From positions 1 to 45,244 of the forward strand of contig FLMG01004167.1 in NCBI GenBank assembly GCA_900088475.1: 45,244 bases of DNA, read 5' to 3'. A program made the translations under genes and the position numbers. The DNA comes from Hyphochytrium catenoides. Lineage: Eukaryota; Sar; Hyphochytriomycetes; Hyphochytriales; Hyphochytriaceae. The notes beneath the pieces were generated by a model. It worked only from the letters and a program-made list of their open reading frames with translations, had not been told where the DNA came from and searched no databases. Every line of letters starts with the position of its first letter. Positions within the stretch are counted from its first letter, which is position 1. This document shows, one piece after another, positions 8,513 through 21,276 of the stretch.

Positions 8513-11500
8513 ATGCGCCTGAGTTCAGTGCAATACGACAAAAGTGTCTTGATTATTCTTATTATCGCTTTCCTCCTGCTGATATTGTCTGAGCAGAGGT
8601 CGAAGGCCTTAGGAGATATGACGGGATCTACGGACCTTGCCAAGGAGGGCGAAGTGCTAGATCAACAGCTCTGCCCTTCTGATTCCTCGTATAAGCTTTC
8701 AGAAGGCATCGAGATCTCTGCGCAGGATGAAAGAGGATATCGAACTCTCTCCCTTCCAAATGACCTCCAGGTAATGCCAGCTCTTTACGGGCTACGCCCC
8801 CAGGGATCAGCAGCGTCTCGGCGGCAATATCTTCGTATTGTTTTCGCCAGTTCTCGCTTTCCTCTCCATTTAATCTCGTTGTTCTTCCTTCATTACTGCA
8901 TGCACCAGGTCCTTCTCATTTCTGATCCTGAGACGGACAAGGCATCTGCAGCTCTCGATGTCGGGGTAGGAAGCCTGTGTGACCCTGCGGAGGTGCCAGG
9001 ATTAGCCCATTTTTTAGAGCACATGCTCTTCCTAGGGACCGAGAAGTATCCAGAAGAAAACAGCTACGGCCAGTTCATCAGTGCCCATGGAGGACGATCG
9101 AACGCTTACACGGCTCTCGAGAACACCAATTACTACTTTGACATCACCCCGTAAGTGGTCAGCAGGCTAAGGTTATCTACCTGCTGGGTTCGTTCTCAAT
9201 CTCAATATCTTGCTGTTAATGTCTCTCACTCATAGCCTCAATCTCTTTCCACCTAAAATCCGTAGTTGTCTTCTCTCCTCGCCTTTGTGGTATCTGTCCC
9301 CTGCGCTAGACGTGGTCTTCCTTCGTAAGCCAGTCAGCCACCCTAATAACCTGCGTTGCGCCTCTAACGATTCGTCTTGGTAGGCCATTCCTTCATGAGG
9401 CACTGGACCGGTTCTCCCAGTTCTTCACAGCCCCTCTCTTCACGGCATCAGCCACGGAGAGGGAAATGAATGCTGTGGATGCGGAGCACTCTAAGAATCT
9501 GCAGAACGACCAATGGAGGATGATGCAGGTAGGCCGTGCTGTTGCTTGGTTGCGTCCTGACAATCATGTGTCTTCGAGCAGTATACGAGCTTAAACTCGC
9601 TGCAATTTAACTGGCAATCTCCTTTACAAAGCCTCTGTTTAAACGACATCCTCACTCTTGCATCCGTACTTTTGAAGACTAGCTCAGCTTTCTGTATATT
9701 TACTCTCCGCTACTAATGGTTTATCTGTCTGCCGTCTCCTCTAGCTCTACCGAAGCCTTGCCAGAGAAGATCATCCCCTTAACCGCTTTGCAACGGGTAA
9801 CCTCCAAACATTAAGTGAAACTCCAAAGAAGCAGGGGGTGGATGTTAGAGAATCTCTGCTGCGGTTCCATCGCACATACTACTCCGCCAACATAATGAAA
9901 CTCGCCGTGATCGGGAGAGAGTCCCTAGACACGCTGGAGGGCTGGGTGAGGGAGCTATTCTCTTCGGTAAAGAACTTCAATGTGAGCAGGCCCATCTTTC
10001 CGGGGAACCCTTTCTCGGCACCGCAGCTAAAGAAGGAGACTCTTCTGGAGCCGGTAAAGGACCTGAGAATGTTGGAGGTGATTTGGCCTCTGCAGCCATT
10101 ACAGAAGCGGTACCTGGAGAAGGCTAGTCATTATGTCTCTCATTTGATGGGACATGAGGGTCCTGGGTCTATCTTGGCTCTCTTGCGCAATAAGAACTGG
10201 GCAAATGAACTGTCTGCTGGTGTCAATAAGGAGCAGAGTGACTTCACAGTGTTTGCCATCTCCATTGAGGTGAGAAGGGCCCTTTCGCTTATCTTTAGTG
10301 GTTATCGCTATCATTTACCCTCGCCAGGGCTCCTGATGGCTCGGCTCAAATAAGTCGCCCTTTACGACAGTAGCCTGAAACTTTTCCCAGCTCTCTCTCA
10401 CTGTTCCTTTCTCATGCCATATCCTATACTCTCGCACTCCCTCAGCTCATCAGATGCCATAACTCATACTCACTCTTTCTCCCTCGCTTGCATCAGTATT
10501 CTTACTATACCCTTCGAATATTTCTTTCTCCATTCTAACACTGGTGTTGTTAGCTCACGACGGAGGGTCTGGATCATGTGGATGAGATTGTGCATACCGT
10601 CTATGAGTACGTTGGGCTACTTAGGCGCTTCGGTCCTCTTCAGTGGGTCTATCAAGAAAGTGCTAATGTGGCAGCGATGAACTTTAGATTCAAGGTAATG
10701 ACGCTTTGAGGAAGAGGAAGATTTAAAGTTCAACCTATCCTTCACCTGCTGTAACACTATTATATCTGGTCATGGGTCTTACCTTTCTCCTGTTTTGAAT
10801 TGTTTGGCCTTCCACCTGACTATCTGCCCGCCACACGCCATAGAGTAAAGAGGAGCCGTATAACTACGCCACCCATCTCGCCAGCAACATGCAGCTCTAT
10901 CCTTCACGGCACATCGTGAGCGGTCCTCGTCTGCTACGAAAGTTTGATCCCAGCCTCATCCAGGACGTCCTAAATCGCCTTCACCCGGATAACATGCGCC
11001 TGCTGGTGGTCTCTAAGAGCTACTCCACTGTTTGCACGTCAACCGAAGAGTGGTATGGGACCCGATACCTTGATAAAGCTATTGCTTCTACCCGTCTAGA
11101 CAGATGGAAGGGAGCTTTGGAAGGCCCAGAGAGCAACTTGCAATTGCCCGCACCGAATGAGTTCATTGCTACAGACTTCAGCCTTAGATTTCCTACTCTG
11201 GAGCCGCAGAAAAGAGCTACCGTCGCGCTGGAGAGCCCGAAATTGGTCAAGGAGGATAGCTTCGGCAAGGTCTGGTATAAGGTAAGGGACTGCCACAAAG
11301 AAGGGAGCTAATGGGTTGTACCATCAAGGTGCAATTGAAAGCTGGTAGAGGTGTTTGCTCCAAGTAGCTGTCAGACTAAGGACCTCCGCTCAGAGAAGAC
11401 AGGCAAATGTTAGGAGCGCAGGGGAGTTTTGATGTCAGGATTTGGTGGCACAAACAGGCTGGGCAAGTTTTAGAGAGAAGCGAGTCCCGAAGCTTCCATA

Positions 11501-13412
11501 GTCGAGTTTCTGACATGCACTCACGTTTCTCGGTCTTTGCAGTACGATGGTGTCTTCCAGAAACCTAAGCTCAACGTTTTGATGACGCTGATCTCTCCAG
11601 CGACCTACTTTTCACCCGCTGATGCAGCCTTGACCGACGTCTTTATCCGCTGCATCAATGATAAGCTTAGTGACTTCGCATATTATGCTGAGGTTGCCTC
11701 TTTAAAATACAGGCTGAGTCAGACGATAGGCACCATCGATCTCTATGTGATGGGCTACAACCATAAGCTGCCAGTGCTATTGAAAAGGATATTGGAGGTT
11801 ATAAAGACTGGACAAATATCAGAGGAGCTCTTTCAGAGAATGAAAGACAAGGCAAAGCGGTCGTATAGGAACTTCAAGCAGGAGCAACCCTATCAACATG
11901 CCATTTATCACACTACGTACATGTTGGAACAAGTAAGATCTTCAGACCTACCTCGCTGTTGCTCTATTTATTCCAGCATTTCTTTCTCTTTGGTTGCCAG
12001 TACATCCGTGCACCGTAACACAAAAGCAGACGCGGCCCCTCCTTCCCTTCTCTCATGTGCCCAGCATCAGTCCGTCGTCCTAACCGGCGTCATTTGACCT
12101 TCCTTTTGTTGGTAGCTTCGATGGCACCACGACGACAAGCTCATCGCTTTAGAAGAGCTCAGCCTCGCAGACTTGGAGGCGCTACGGAAGCGAGTGTTTT
12201 CTCAGCTTTACACAGAGTTTCTGCTGCATGGAAACGTAGAAAAAGAGGCAGCGCTGTCCATTGTGGACGAGAGTAGACAAGTGCTTGGCTACCGCCCACT
12301 TTCTAAGGCGCAGCGGGAACAGGCAAGAGTAGTGCGTCTGAACTCCGGTACAAAGTACCTCTATAGTTCCAGTCCTCTCAATCCTGAGGATCCTAACTCA
12401 GCCATCGAGGTTCTCTTTCAGGTTAGTGCTTATAACAGATGTGGGGAGAGGAGGTGTCATGCATGCGATATAGGAGACTGTTAGGCGCGAGAGAGAACGA
12501 AGGCGTAACAGCATGCACGCCAAATGAATCAGCATGAGGTCCATGAAGGGGCGCGGCGCATAGAGGAAGAGTGCAAGAGAGAAATAAGATTCATTGGGGA
12601 AAGATATCTGACATTTTTAGAAAAGACGTACAAGAGGGCCACTGCTAACCTCTTCTCTTGTGTTTGCTTCCTCTCTTTTTGCTCTTCTGAAGGTTGGGCC
12701 TGAGAACTTACGGCAGTCGAGTCTCGTCAGCCTGCTCGCTCACCTTCTAAAGGAGCCCTTCTATGACAAGCTTCGGACCAAGGAACAGCTGGGCTACCTC
12801 GTCTTCTCTTCGTCGTACTTTTTGCATGGCATCGACTATTTACGCTTCATTATACAGAGCGACAAGTATGATGCTTCCTATCTGGACGAGCGCATTGAGC
12901 TCTTCCTCCTTGCTTTCAGGGACATCTTGATGGAGATGTCAGAGGAAGAGTTTGAGAAGAACAGAGACGCTGTCATCGCGAAGAAGCTGGAGAAAGATAA
13001 GAACCTCTGGCAGGAGAGCGTGCGATACTGGAATGAGATCACGACCCATAGCTATGTCTTTGACAGAACAAGGAGGGAAGGACACTTTTTGAAGACAGTG
13101 AGGAAGGGAGAGATCCTTTCACTATTCGAGGCCTTCCTGGTTCCATCCTCTCCCACTGTGGCAAAGCTTTCGAGTCTCATTTCCACAGCCCTGCAGCAGA
13201 GGGTTGCTGCTCCTTTAGTCAAAAGCAGTGGAGAGGCATGTGCATTGGCGCTGGGGCTAGAGCTAGCGAACGGAGGGAGAGATGGGCACTGCAGCAATGG
13301 CACAAGATCGTCTGGCCTGGAGGTTCAAGTGATACGGGACATGGATGATTTCAAGAGGAGCATGCCCCTCTTCCCTGTCCTGTCAGCACCTGCAACCAGC
13401 AGTAGACTGTAA
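8513..13412 (+). CDS. Insulin-degrading-enzyme-like M16A zinc metalloprotease (insulysin family)
   Basis: Nine exons join with consistent phase: 8513-8770, 8909-9150, 9384-9528, 9745-10269, 10554-10694, 10844-11281, 11543-11932, 12116-12421 and 12693-13412. They give 1054 residues, close to the usual ~1000 for insulysin. The inverted zinc motif HFLEH (HxxEH) is present, with the downstream third ligand Glu in [10 protein letters not shown]. Other insulysin landmarks are [35 protein letters not shown] and, in the last exon, [13 protein letters not shown]. The start is the first ATG of the frame. It is followed by a hydrophobic stretch ([16 protein letters not shown]) that looks like a signal anchor or signal peptide, which cytosolic human IDE lacks apart from its mitochondrial form. 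The Cys that human IDE has inside the zinc motif is Leu here. The enzyme should cut short peptides inside a closed chamber. It is convergent with the next gene. Confidence 0.95.
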
Positions 13413-13653
13413 ATGGGCGCTGATAATAATCCCCATAATCAAAGCACTGAGCGCTTCATTGTTTTTAGCCATCAAATCTAGCATGTCTCTTTCAAGCAAA
13501 ACGTCCCTACACGAAACGACATAACAGGGTGAGAGCCGAAGGTGCCTTTCAGGCGGTCAGCAGGCTGAGAACAGGTCTCATGATTGAAAGGCTCCTTATA
13601 ACCACATCATTGCAAGAGAAAATATATCTTAAGAGATTGAGGGCAGAAATATA

Positions 13654-13825
13654 GTCAACGGACTCCTCTGTAGGGAGATGAACCATAGAAGAGAGTCTTC
13701 TTAAAAGGTCAACGAACTTCTCTGCAGGGAGGTGAGGGAAAGCGGAGAGCCAGAGTCTCATTACAAAGTCAACGGACTTCTCTGCAGGAAGGTGAACGAA
13801 AGAAGAGAGCCAGTGGCAGAGTCGC
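13654..13825. repeat. Three imperfect tandem repeats, ~54-60 bp
   Basis: The unit starting GTCAACGGACTYCTCTGYAG begins at 13654, 13708 and 13768, and each copy continues into an AGAGAGYCWG-like part. It fills the short gap between the 3' ends of the convergent protease and Tat-SF1-like genes, so it is probably untranslated tail or spacer. Confidence 0.85.
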
Positions 13826-13852
13826 TTTTCTTTATGTTACAGTCTTGACTCC

Positions 13853-15570
13853 TTATGACACTAGGGCAAAGAAGTTTTCTAGCTTAGCGTCATCGTCTTC
13901 TGGTTCCTCCAACTGGGTCTGATCGTACTCTGCCAAGAGCTGTCTCCCTCCAAAGAAGCGCTTGTTCATAACCTGCAGGCATCGGGCACTCGCAACCAAT
14001 GAATCAAACTGGATGGCTACACGGCCGTCTAAGAAGCATTCCACCTGCGAAACAATGGCAAGACGCTATGAGGAATCTAAAAAAGAAAGGAAGGAAGAAG
14101 ATAGGAGAAGTGAACAGGGAAAGAGAGGGTGAGAGTCTACAGACGAAACAGATGGGAGTAAGAGTCATTAGAGGAGAGCAGTGCTGAGGTTAAGACTGCA
14201 TAAAGGAGAAGTCATCATACGCCTAGCACTGTTCCTAGCCTTTGGCACTCCTCCTTCATATCTTCTTCCAGATCCGTCAAAAATTTTGGATCTCCAGCAG
14301 CTTCTTTTGGAGTAAATACATTATGAAGAACCACTGTCTTGCTCATTCGCCCGTCAAAGTCCTTCTTTTTTTCCTCCTCGACATCGTTCTTCTCCATAGC
14401 CTTTGTCTCCTCTGCTTCAGACTCCGTTCTCTCCGGAGCTGTCTCTGTTTTTTCTGGACTCCGACTATAAAGCATCAGAGTTGTCCGCAGTCGTGCTTCT
14501 TCTGGCGTTTCGTTGGCTCTCCGAGGACCGTAAGAGGAAGATTTCGGATTTGAATCTATTTGAATGTGGCCCTTCTCTTTGGGATTGGCCGCCGGCGTCT
14601 TAAACTCTGCCACGCTTGCCCTAGATGAATGCGACGATAGAGGAATGAGGGCAGCAAGCCAAGTGCCATCAGTCATCAGGTCCGTATCAGAGCTCATGCG
14701 GTGGCTGTCCTCCTTGTCGCTCAAGTTTCCCACAGGATCAGGGCAGGACTCGTACCTTATTTTCACCCCAGGAACTAGCTCATAGTCCGTCAGCTTTTGG
14801 GATTAAAGAGAGCAGGCGGTAGGTTGAGCAAGATGAAAGAAGAGGAGCTCTCAAACAAGGAGAGATGGAAATAGAGAGAGATTGACCTGCTTCAAGGCCT
14901 GGAGCATCGAAGCTGCCGAAGTGAATGTCACTACAGCGTCGCCCTACATAGAGCGCAGTGGCCGCGAGCGTTAGCTGAGTTGAAGAAACATAGGTCGTAA
15001 ACAGAGCAAAGGCCCTGGTAGAAGAGGTGGTCGATAGAGCAGAGAGCACAACAAGCGTGAGAAGGGATGAAAGAGTTCTGACCTTGAACTGGCCTTGGTC
15101 ATCTTTATAGAACTTAATCCGCTTTACTTTGCCAATCCGAGAAACATAGCTCTCTAAGCGAACCAGCAGAATAGCGATGGGAGGGTACACATAGGCGTTA
15201 AGCCCAAGCAGCAGAAACTAGGATGAGAAAATGAAGAGCAAAAAAGTGGTATGGAAAAGACCCAAAGGGGACTGTCCACCATTCTACAAAGAGACATGCC
15301 GATACAACGCCAGCGAGCGCATTCAAGGAAGTTTCCCGGGCAGGACGAGGTGACGCTTAGTCACAGCAATGAGAGACCACGTTCGGAGGTTTGACTCATT
15401 CCTATCTCACCCAGCTGTTTTCGCGCTAGCGCGGAGGAGAGTCCTTCTACATATACACTGGTGTTGATTTGCCCGGGATCTTGCCTCTGCCGCTTAGCTG
15501 CATCACCAACCACCTCCCCTCCTACTTCCTTTCCAATGTCTGCCTGTCGTCTCTTCGCATTGCCGGCCAA
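13853..15570 (-). CDS. Tat-SF1/Cus2-like U2 snRNP splicing factor with two RNA-recognition motifs
   Basis: Five exons on the minus strand (15570-15411, 15153-15083, 14943-14887, 14793-14221, 14044-13853) join in phase to 350 residues. The N-terminus is basic. RRM1 starts at NTSVYVEGL and has the second RNP-like strand in GDAVVTFTSA, after KIKFYKDD-type sequence (KRIKFYKDDQGQFK). A charged Glu/Lys linker follows. The C-terminal RRM starts MSKTVVLHNVF and ends NKRFFGGRQLLAEY. The Arg-x-Phe in that loop is the signature of a U2AF-homology motif, which in Tat-SF1 binds SF3B1. Human HTATSF1 has a long acidic tail that is absent here, so this is closer to yeast Cus2 in size. Expected role: helping U2 snRNP assembly in the nucleus, sensible in such an intron-rich genome. 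Confidence 0.9.
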
Positions 15571-15750
15571 TGATTCTTCATGCTGTCAGGATACCAAGGG
15601 TACGAGGTTACATATACGACATAAAGCGTGATGTCAGTACGGAGAAAATAGGTAATTCAGAGATCGTGCATCTCTCGTACCGTGGACCCGCTGCCCATCT
15701 CCATCCTGAGGTCAAAGCAATGAAGAGACGTAAGGAAGACACCGATGAGA

Positions 15751-16234
15751 TTATATAAAGCTTTCAAGGTGAACCGCTTCTTGCTTTAGTAGATACGCAT
15801 TATCATAGCTCTTAAGGGCCAGGGATAAAAGCTGCAATTTCGGTTGACAATCTAAGAAGAGCGGACTGGAAGCGAAAGAGGAGCCCGAGCAGAAGATAGA
15901 CAAGGCATGGCAGGCTATAGCCCATACTAGCAACCAATGGCATTCCGAACCACTAACAACACCGTACCGACGCAGAAACTCCTCATTCTTCTTCCTGGCT
16001 CTCTCAATGCGGAGGCGCTCCGCCTCTAAAGCGGCCTGCGTGCAAGGACAGAGGTGGTTTCGAACGTGAGCAACAGGTAATATATAAAACGCAAGGGTGA
16101 AGCAGAAAAGTAGGTAATGGAGTTAAAGATTAAGTAGCCTATAACAGCCACACAAGCGCGAGAAGAGTCTGTCCGGAAGGAGACCGACGAATCGCAAGAA
16201 AGAATGCGATCATCACCTGCACCGGGTTCTGCAT
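15751..16234 (-). CDS. Small protein of unknown function (two exons)
   Basis: An ATG at 16234 opens an 18-nt first exon (MQNPVQ) with a GTGATG donor. An acceptor at 16036 leads in phase to AALEAERLRIERARKKNEEF, a charged helical stretch followed by LRRYGVV, and then a more hydrophobic tail ending at a stop at 15751. The predicted length is 100 residues. The first half looks like a short coiled coil. It ends 180 nt upstream of the Tat-SF1-like gene on the same strand. The second half could be a read-through intron, since a GTATGG donor-like site follows. I recognise no family. Confidence 0.4.
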
Positions 16235-17232
16235 TGTATTCTCTGCTTTACTTTGCCCACCTGGCACTTCCTATACCCTCCCACGTCCAATAGACACAGG
16301 CGCAGCTTCACTGTGAAGCCTGTAAGGTGCCTAATCAGAGCTCAGCTGCTGTCCTGGACCGATCAGAGGCTGCTGAGGAGTCATGGAGACTGATCATTGG
16401 GATGATTGATCGAGAAAGACAGATCTTCCCCATCATTCGGGTGTGTTGAGAGCTCAATGAACTTTCCAGACTCCTCTTCTCATAATCATGGACGAGGGCT
16501 AGCAAGACAGACAGGCCCACGAGATATGAGGCTCATAACAGTCGAATAGTGGGTTTGGGCCGAGAATGAACCAGTCAGAGTGTAGGAGAGATCGTCCCTA
16601 ACCAATATTTAGTTATCACTGAAGGGTTATCACTATGACAGGGTAAAAACCAGAATGTTGACTGGTCAAATGGCCGCTAACGGCCATCCATAACGGGCCT
16701 TGATCAAAGAGCAGTGTTGCCAGTGCAGGGCAATGAGTTTGACTTCCTCCTTGTGGGACCCACACTCACGGCATCAGCCATCATCATCAACCCCAGCGCT
16801 CTCTCGCAGCCGGGCAGGCAAGGGTTGCGCTGGGCTGTGCTTCCTATCAGACCCACGTCTTGGCTATTGTCACTGTACCTATAGCGCTGCTGGGAGCGTG
16901 CTGTCTCCAGAGCACCGAGCAGCAATCACCTGGACGTTCAGCCAGGTTAGAGGGCAGAGTAGAGTCTGGGGTTTCTCGTCCCCTGTGCAACGGCGCAAGG
17001 CCAACCTGGAAGATTCGGGGTGGGAGACAGCGCAAGAGAGTTAACATTAGTCCACCGACCGATGGAAACCTCGATGTGATGTGACACCTCGCCTCCAATT
17101 TCTTATAGATCTAGACACGCAAGGGAAAGGCCCTCATTGTCGTGCAGGAAGGGTCCCAGGCGGACAGCTGAACTTTTGGCGTCCCTGCTGGTGACGCAGA
17201 GTGCAAGGGTACTGGGTGATATCTTTGCTATA
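16235..17232. other. Intergenic region upstream of the potassium-channel gene
   Basis: About 1 kb. Overlapping open frames occur on both strands at 16700-17098 without recognisable motifs. I treat this as the divergent upstream region of the small minus-strand gene and the channel gene. The channel frame is itself open upstream of its first ATG, back to about 17137. Confidence 0.4.
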
Positions 17233-20200
17233 ATGATTCACCTCGACAATGGAAGCCTTGGAAGTCCTCGGCAGAGGTTAGGAGGGAAGAGAGAGAAAGA
17301 AGAAGATAGGAGAGCATTGATATCTGGTCCAGAGCCAAGCCGCATTGAAGAAATTGTGGTACGGCCTCCTTCCATGGGCCCAAGCTCTAGGGATGGTGTC
17401 GGAGAAGAAGGGCGAGCGTTTAGAGCTTCATCCATGGAAGCTATGCCTGAAAACATTGACCTTGCACAAAAGGAGAAGGAAGAGAAGCCTGACGTTCATC
17501 TAGAAAAGTTCCAGGACGTCAACATGAATCCAGAGAGGTTGCAAGAGGATGGGAGTTTCGATGAACTGGACTTGGAAGAGGCAGCAACGGACCTACCGCC
17601 TGAGGAAGACGTAAGGCTCTTGTCTCTCTCTCAGCTCGTGTTGAATGTCTCTTTCCTCTCTCCTAGTTAGGTACCACTCTCTTTCACCTCGAACCTATAT
17701 CAAGAGGAGCTTAACCTGTTGCTTCCATACATGTCACAGGAAGACGAGATGCGCGAAGTGCCAAGGAGGATAGATTGCTCATGGCTTTTGTCATGGGGTA
17801 AGCAACTCCTCTAGTACTTCTCTCTGCTTTCTATCCCCGGCTTCTGATTCCTCATCCTTCCTATTATGCTGCATGCGCACCTCTCTCATCCTCCATACGC
17901 ATCGCCGAACAGCCATCGCCTTCGCTCAGTTCTGTCAGCGGCAACTCGTATGCTCGCGACCCAAGTTTCTTCAAATGGTGCGAGAGCTTGATGCCATTCC
18001 GGAAGATGAGTACAGTGGCGCTAGAAAAGGTTGTCTGAGGTGAGGCTCTTCATCCCGGCTACCTTCTTTCAGCACTATCAACACGATTATTATCTTCTTT
18101 TGTCCTTGACATTTGCTGATTGCTGAACATCCGTGATGTCTCTACTAGTGTTCTCGCTATTTGATCTTCTGCAGTGTCTTTAGGTTCTGGGATGCTTACC
18201 CTACTCTCCTCATCTTTGACTCTCCTCACTCGAACTGCTTGGGACGGATATAATTGCGGATTGACGTGGCTAGGGTGTACGCCGTGGTGTTTGAGAGCAG
18301 TACCATCGCAGGACAAATCTTCGATATCACATTTATTATCCTTATCATTGCCAGCGTACTCACTGGTGAGTTGACGCTCTCTTCGTCATCTGCCTCTTCT
18401 CGGCGTCCAGCAGTGGTGGTCAGCCCTAGTGTCTCGGAGTGATTGGGTCTCGGTTTGGCGTGCGTATCCTCAGCTCACGTCCATGGATGATCTCTCAGCA
18501 TTCTTTCCTTCGTCAGCGAGCCCCATACTTTTGCCAGTGCCACATCTGACTCCACCGTCGTGGATTTTCTCTTTAAGTGGTTTTAGATAGCGTAGAGAGT
18601 GTCAGAGAAACTACGGGAGATACATTCTTGGCCTTGGAGGCGCTATTTACCACTCTATTCTCCATTGAGTACATGGTGCGGCTCTTGTGCATCAAGAATC
18701 CACTGGAATATTTCCTCAGCTATCTGGGCATCATTGACCTACTGGCCGTCGGGCCGTCGTATCTCGGTAAGCTCTCCTTTGGGTTAACTCTTTCGTTTGC
18801 CTGTGTGCTCGCAGCTATGTCTCCCGGTCTCGCTTGTCCTTGCGTTCCGGATATTCATAGAGGTTTGCTTGCATACGGGGGTAGTAGTTCGCGTGACGGT
18901 CTGTTCTAATTCGTTCACCTGTACTGAATGTGTGGTTCTTATCATTTGACCATGCTTCCGCTCTGAGTAGCATTTTTTTCTCTTTTTCTGCTCTCGGTCA
19001 ATCTATTCAGATCTGGCTGTACTAATCAATCGATCTTGCGTCTTGCTGTCCTCTTTCCTGACAGCACTTGGTAGGTGATTAATATTTGCAAGAGTTCAGA
19101 CTGCCGTCAATGCATATCCTACACTTCCGGAAGAGCACCTGCCAGCCGTCGCGGGCCCCCATACGTTCACTAGCTCTAGTCCTCCCCGAAGTTCGTCCAT
19201 CTAACTTTTTTCCGGCTTTTTCTTTGTCCTTTGGTTCTTGTGTAGTCGGATTTTGGCCGAATGCAAAGTATTCCATGGTTATCCGTGTCGTCCGTGTCCT
19301 CAGAGTCTTCCGGGTGCTAAAGCTTGTGAATTATGTAAATGAGTTCTCAAGTATGATAGGTGAGTCGCATTGCGAGGAGGTGGGAGTTCCGACGTACAAG
19401 TCACTGACAAAGCCTTGGATGCTTTCTTGCAGCTTGGCATTCTTTGTTATCTCTTGTTTGGTATGCTACCTTCTAACATCAGAAGAGCTGAGCCTCCCTG
19501 ACTCTTGACTGTATTGCGTCTCTTACTCTCCGTAGCTCACCTTAAAGCCAACCAGAAGCGAGTGTTTATCTTCCTCTTCTGGATCTGCTGCATCAATTGT
19601 ATCATCGGATGCCTTATGTACATCATTGAGGGTGAGATGCAAAGATCACATGGCGGTCCGCATGTCCTCTCTGTAAAAAGTTTCGCGTTGCAACCTCTCT
19701 CACAAGTCACACTTAATACAAGCCTCGCTCTGGCCAAAATTTGTCAATCCTCACATGATCACTTCCCTTTCTACTACTTCCCATTCAGACGGACGTCATG
19801 GCTTCTCAAGCATACCTGAGAGCGTTTACTGGGCTGTTGTGGTACGTGGAAACTTTTGGCAATGGCTGGGCTCTAATCTGCCTCGCAGTGTCCGGCAGCT
19901 TCGTTCCCTGCCCTAGGGCACATGATTGGTTTGGTTCTTTTGGCTGATGAACGGGTCTATGTCCTTATGTCCACCTCTATTATCGGTTTGTTAGACCATC
20001 ACGACAGTGGGGTACGGTGACATTGCCCCGAAGACGAGTTTGGGCCAGTTCATCGCGTCCCTTGTGATGCTGTTTGGCTACGGCATTATCGCCTGCCCGT
20101 TTGTCCTCTACGGGACAGATAAGCACGATTATTATAACAAGAACCCGTTGAAGAAATGTGCACAGTGTCGAAGAGCTGGGCACCAGTCTGACGCCAGGTA

Positions 20201-20704
20201 AGCTCTTTTATTATAAGGGAATGTCTGGTGGTGCAACCTCTGCTTTCCTTCTTCCCTAGGCTCTCTAGTTCATTTATGTCACCTGCTAAGTCTCCTTCCG
20301 TCTCCTATGTTTCGCCGCCGCGCTCTTATTCCTTCATCTTTGTGACATTCTGATAAGGCCGTCATGGCTCCCAAACTTGTCCGTTCTTACAGCCCGATTA
20401 GTCATCTTGGTCCTCATCATATTTTGCTTCTGCCTTCTCTCCCCGCTGCCATCATCCATGCGCTGACTTTTCCCTTGTGTCTCTCAAAATGCCCAGGTTT
20501 TGCCGCCTTTGTGGCTTTCCCTTGGAGGACGTCAATGGTAAGCCGATCCAAAACGTGGACCATTATGAAAAGGCAGCTCAATATACACCCAAGACCGAAG
20601 ACTACCGGTCCCCTCGAGCAGGATCTCGCTTAAAGCTTGCAACACCTAGACCGAAAGGGATCTACGTCCTTCCTGAGACTTTAACGTACACAGAGAGAAA
20701 GTGA
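17233..20704 (+). CDS. Voltage-gated (six-transmembrane) potassium channel with C-terminal Cys motif
   Basis: The first ATG is at 17233. An acidic cytoplasmic N-terminal exon (17233-17610) is followed by two less certain exons (about 17740-17795 and 17930-18039). The membrane exons are clear. S1 is at 18274-18365 (FDITFIILIIASVL). S2 and S3 are at 18578-18766 (LFSIEYMVRLL; LSYLGIIDLLAV). S4 is at 19246-19359 (IRVVRVLRVFRVLK, a positive residue at every third position). S5 is at 19536-19631. The pore helix is at 19789-19841 (IPESVYWAVV), and the selectivity filter TVGYGD with S6 is at 19995-20197. The S6 exon ends in CAQCRRAGHQSDAR and the last exon (20497-20704) begins FCRLCGFPL, giving a CxxC-CxxC zinc-binding-like pair just behind the gate, which is unusual for this family. 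A short exon at about 18813-18865 between S3 and S4 is not resolved. Role: depolarisation-activated K+ flux across a membrane. Confidence 0.9.
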
Positions 20705-21276
20705 CTGGCCCTTCCGCCTATGCCTACTCTCTATAACTTTTCAGAAGAACATAGTCTGGCCCTGTTTGCTTTTGGATCTTCGGCTTCGAGGCCTTGAAGA
20801 GCCCTGACCGTCGACCTTTGTATCATATGTCGCACCTGACATGTTATGCTACTCTTTTCTCATTTATTCTAAGACTCTCTCTCTCTCTCTCTCTGCGGCT
20901 CAGATTAGCCTATCGTCTCTGTCTGTATCAGGCACTATGCCAACCTGAATATATTTATATCACATCCGTTAGCGTCAGAGGAGAAGTCTACGGTTTCGCA
21001 TAAACTATGTTAAATATATCTACCTCAAGTGGTATGCACTGTCCTGTACAGTTGAAGAGAACAGCTCTGCCTCTCAATCGCCATACGCTGCTGTTCTGCC
21101 GAACATCTACCCCTGAGAAGTGCTGATACTGCCAGGTTCTCTCAAGATAGGTACAAAGAGCTCTCACCTCTCTTTCACAGCGAGAAAAAGTGAAATGAAC
21201 GCGATAGGAGCGATGCCTGCCTGCTCTGTTGCGCTGCAACGAACGACAAGAGCTCCTAAATGTCCCTACTCTGCTC
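20705..21276. other. Spacer between convergent channel and RAMA-PHD genes
   Basis: No supported gene. It contains a (TC)n tract at about 20874-20894. An 83-codon minus-strand frame at 20988-21239 shows no motif and lies beyond the stop codon of the RAMA-PHD gene, so it is most likely 3' untranslated sequence. Confidence 0.5.

Noticed and set aside
20988-21239. 83-codon minus-strand open frame after the RAMA-PHD gene
   Set aside because: It lies beyond that gene's stop codon, has no motif and is best explained as 3' untranslated or spacer sequence.
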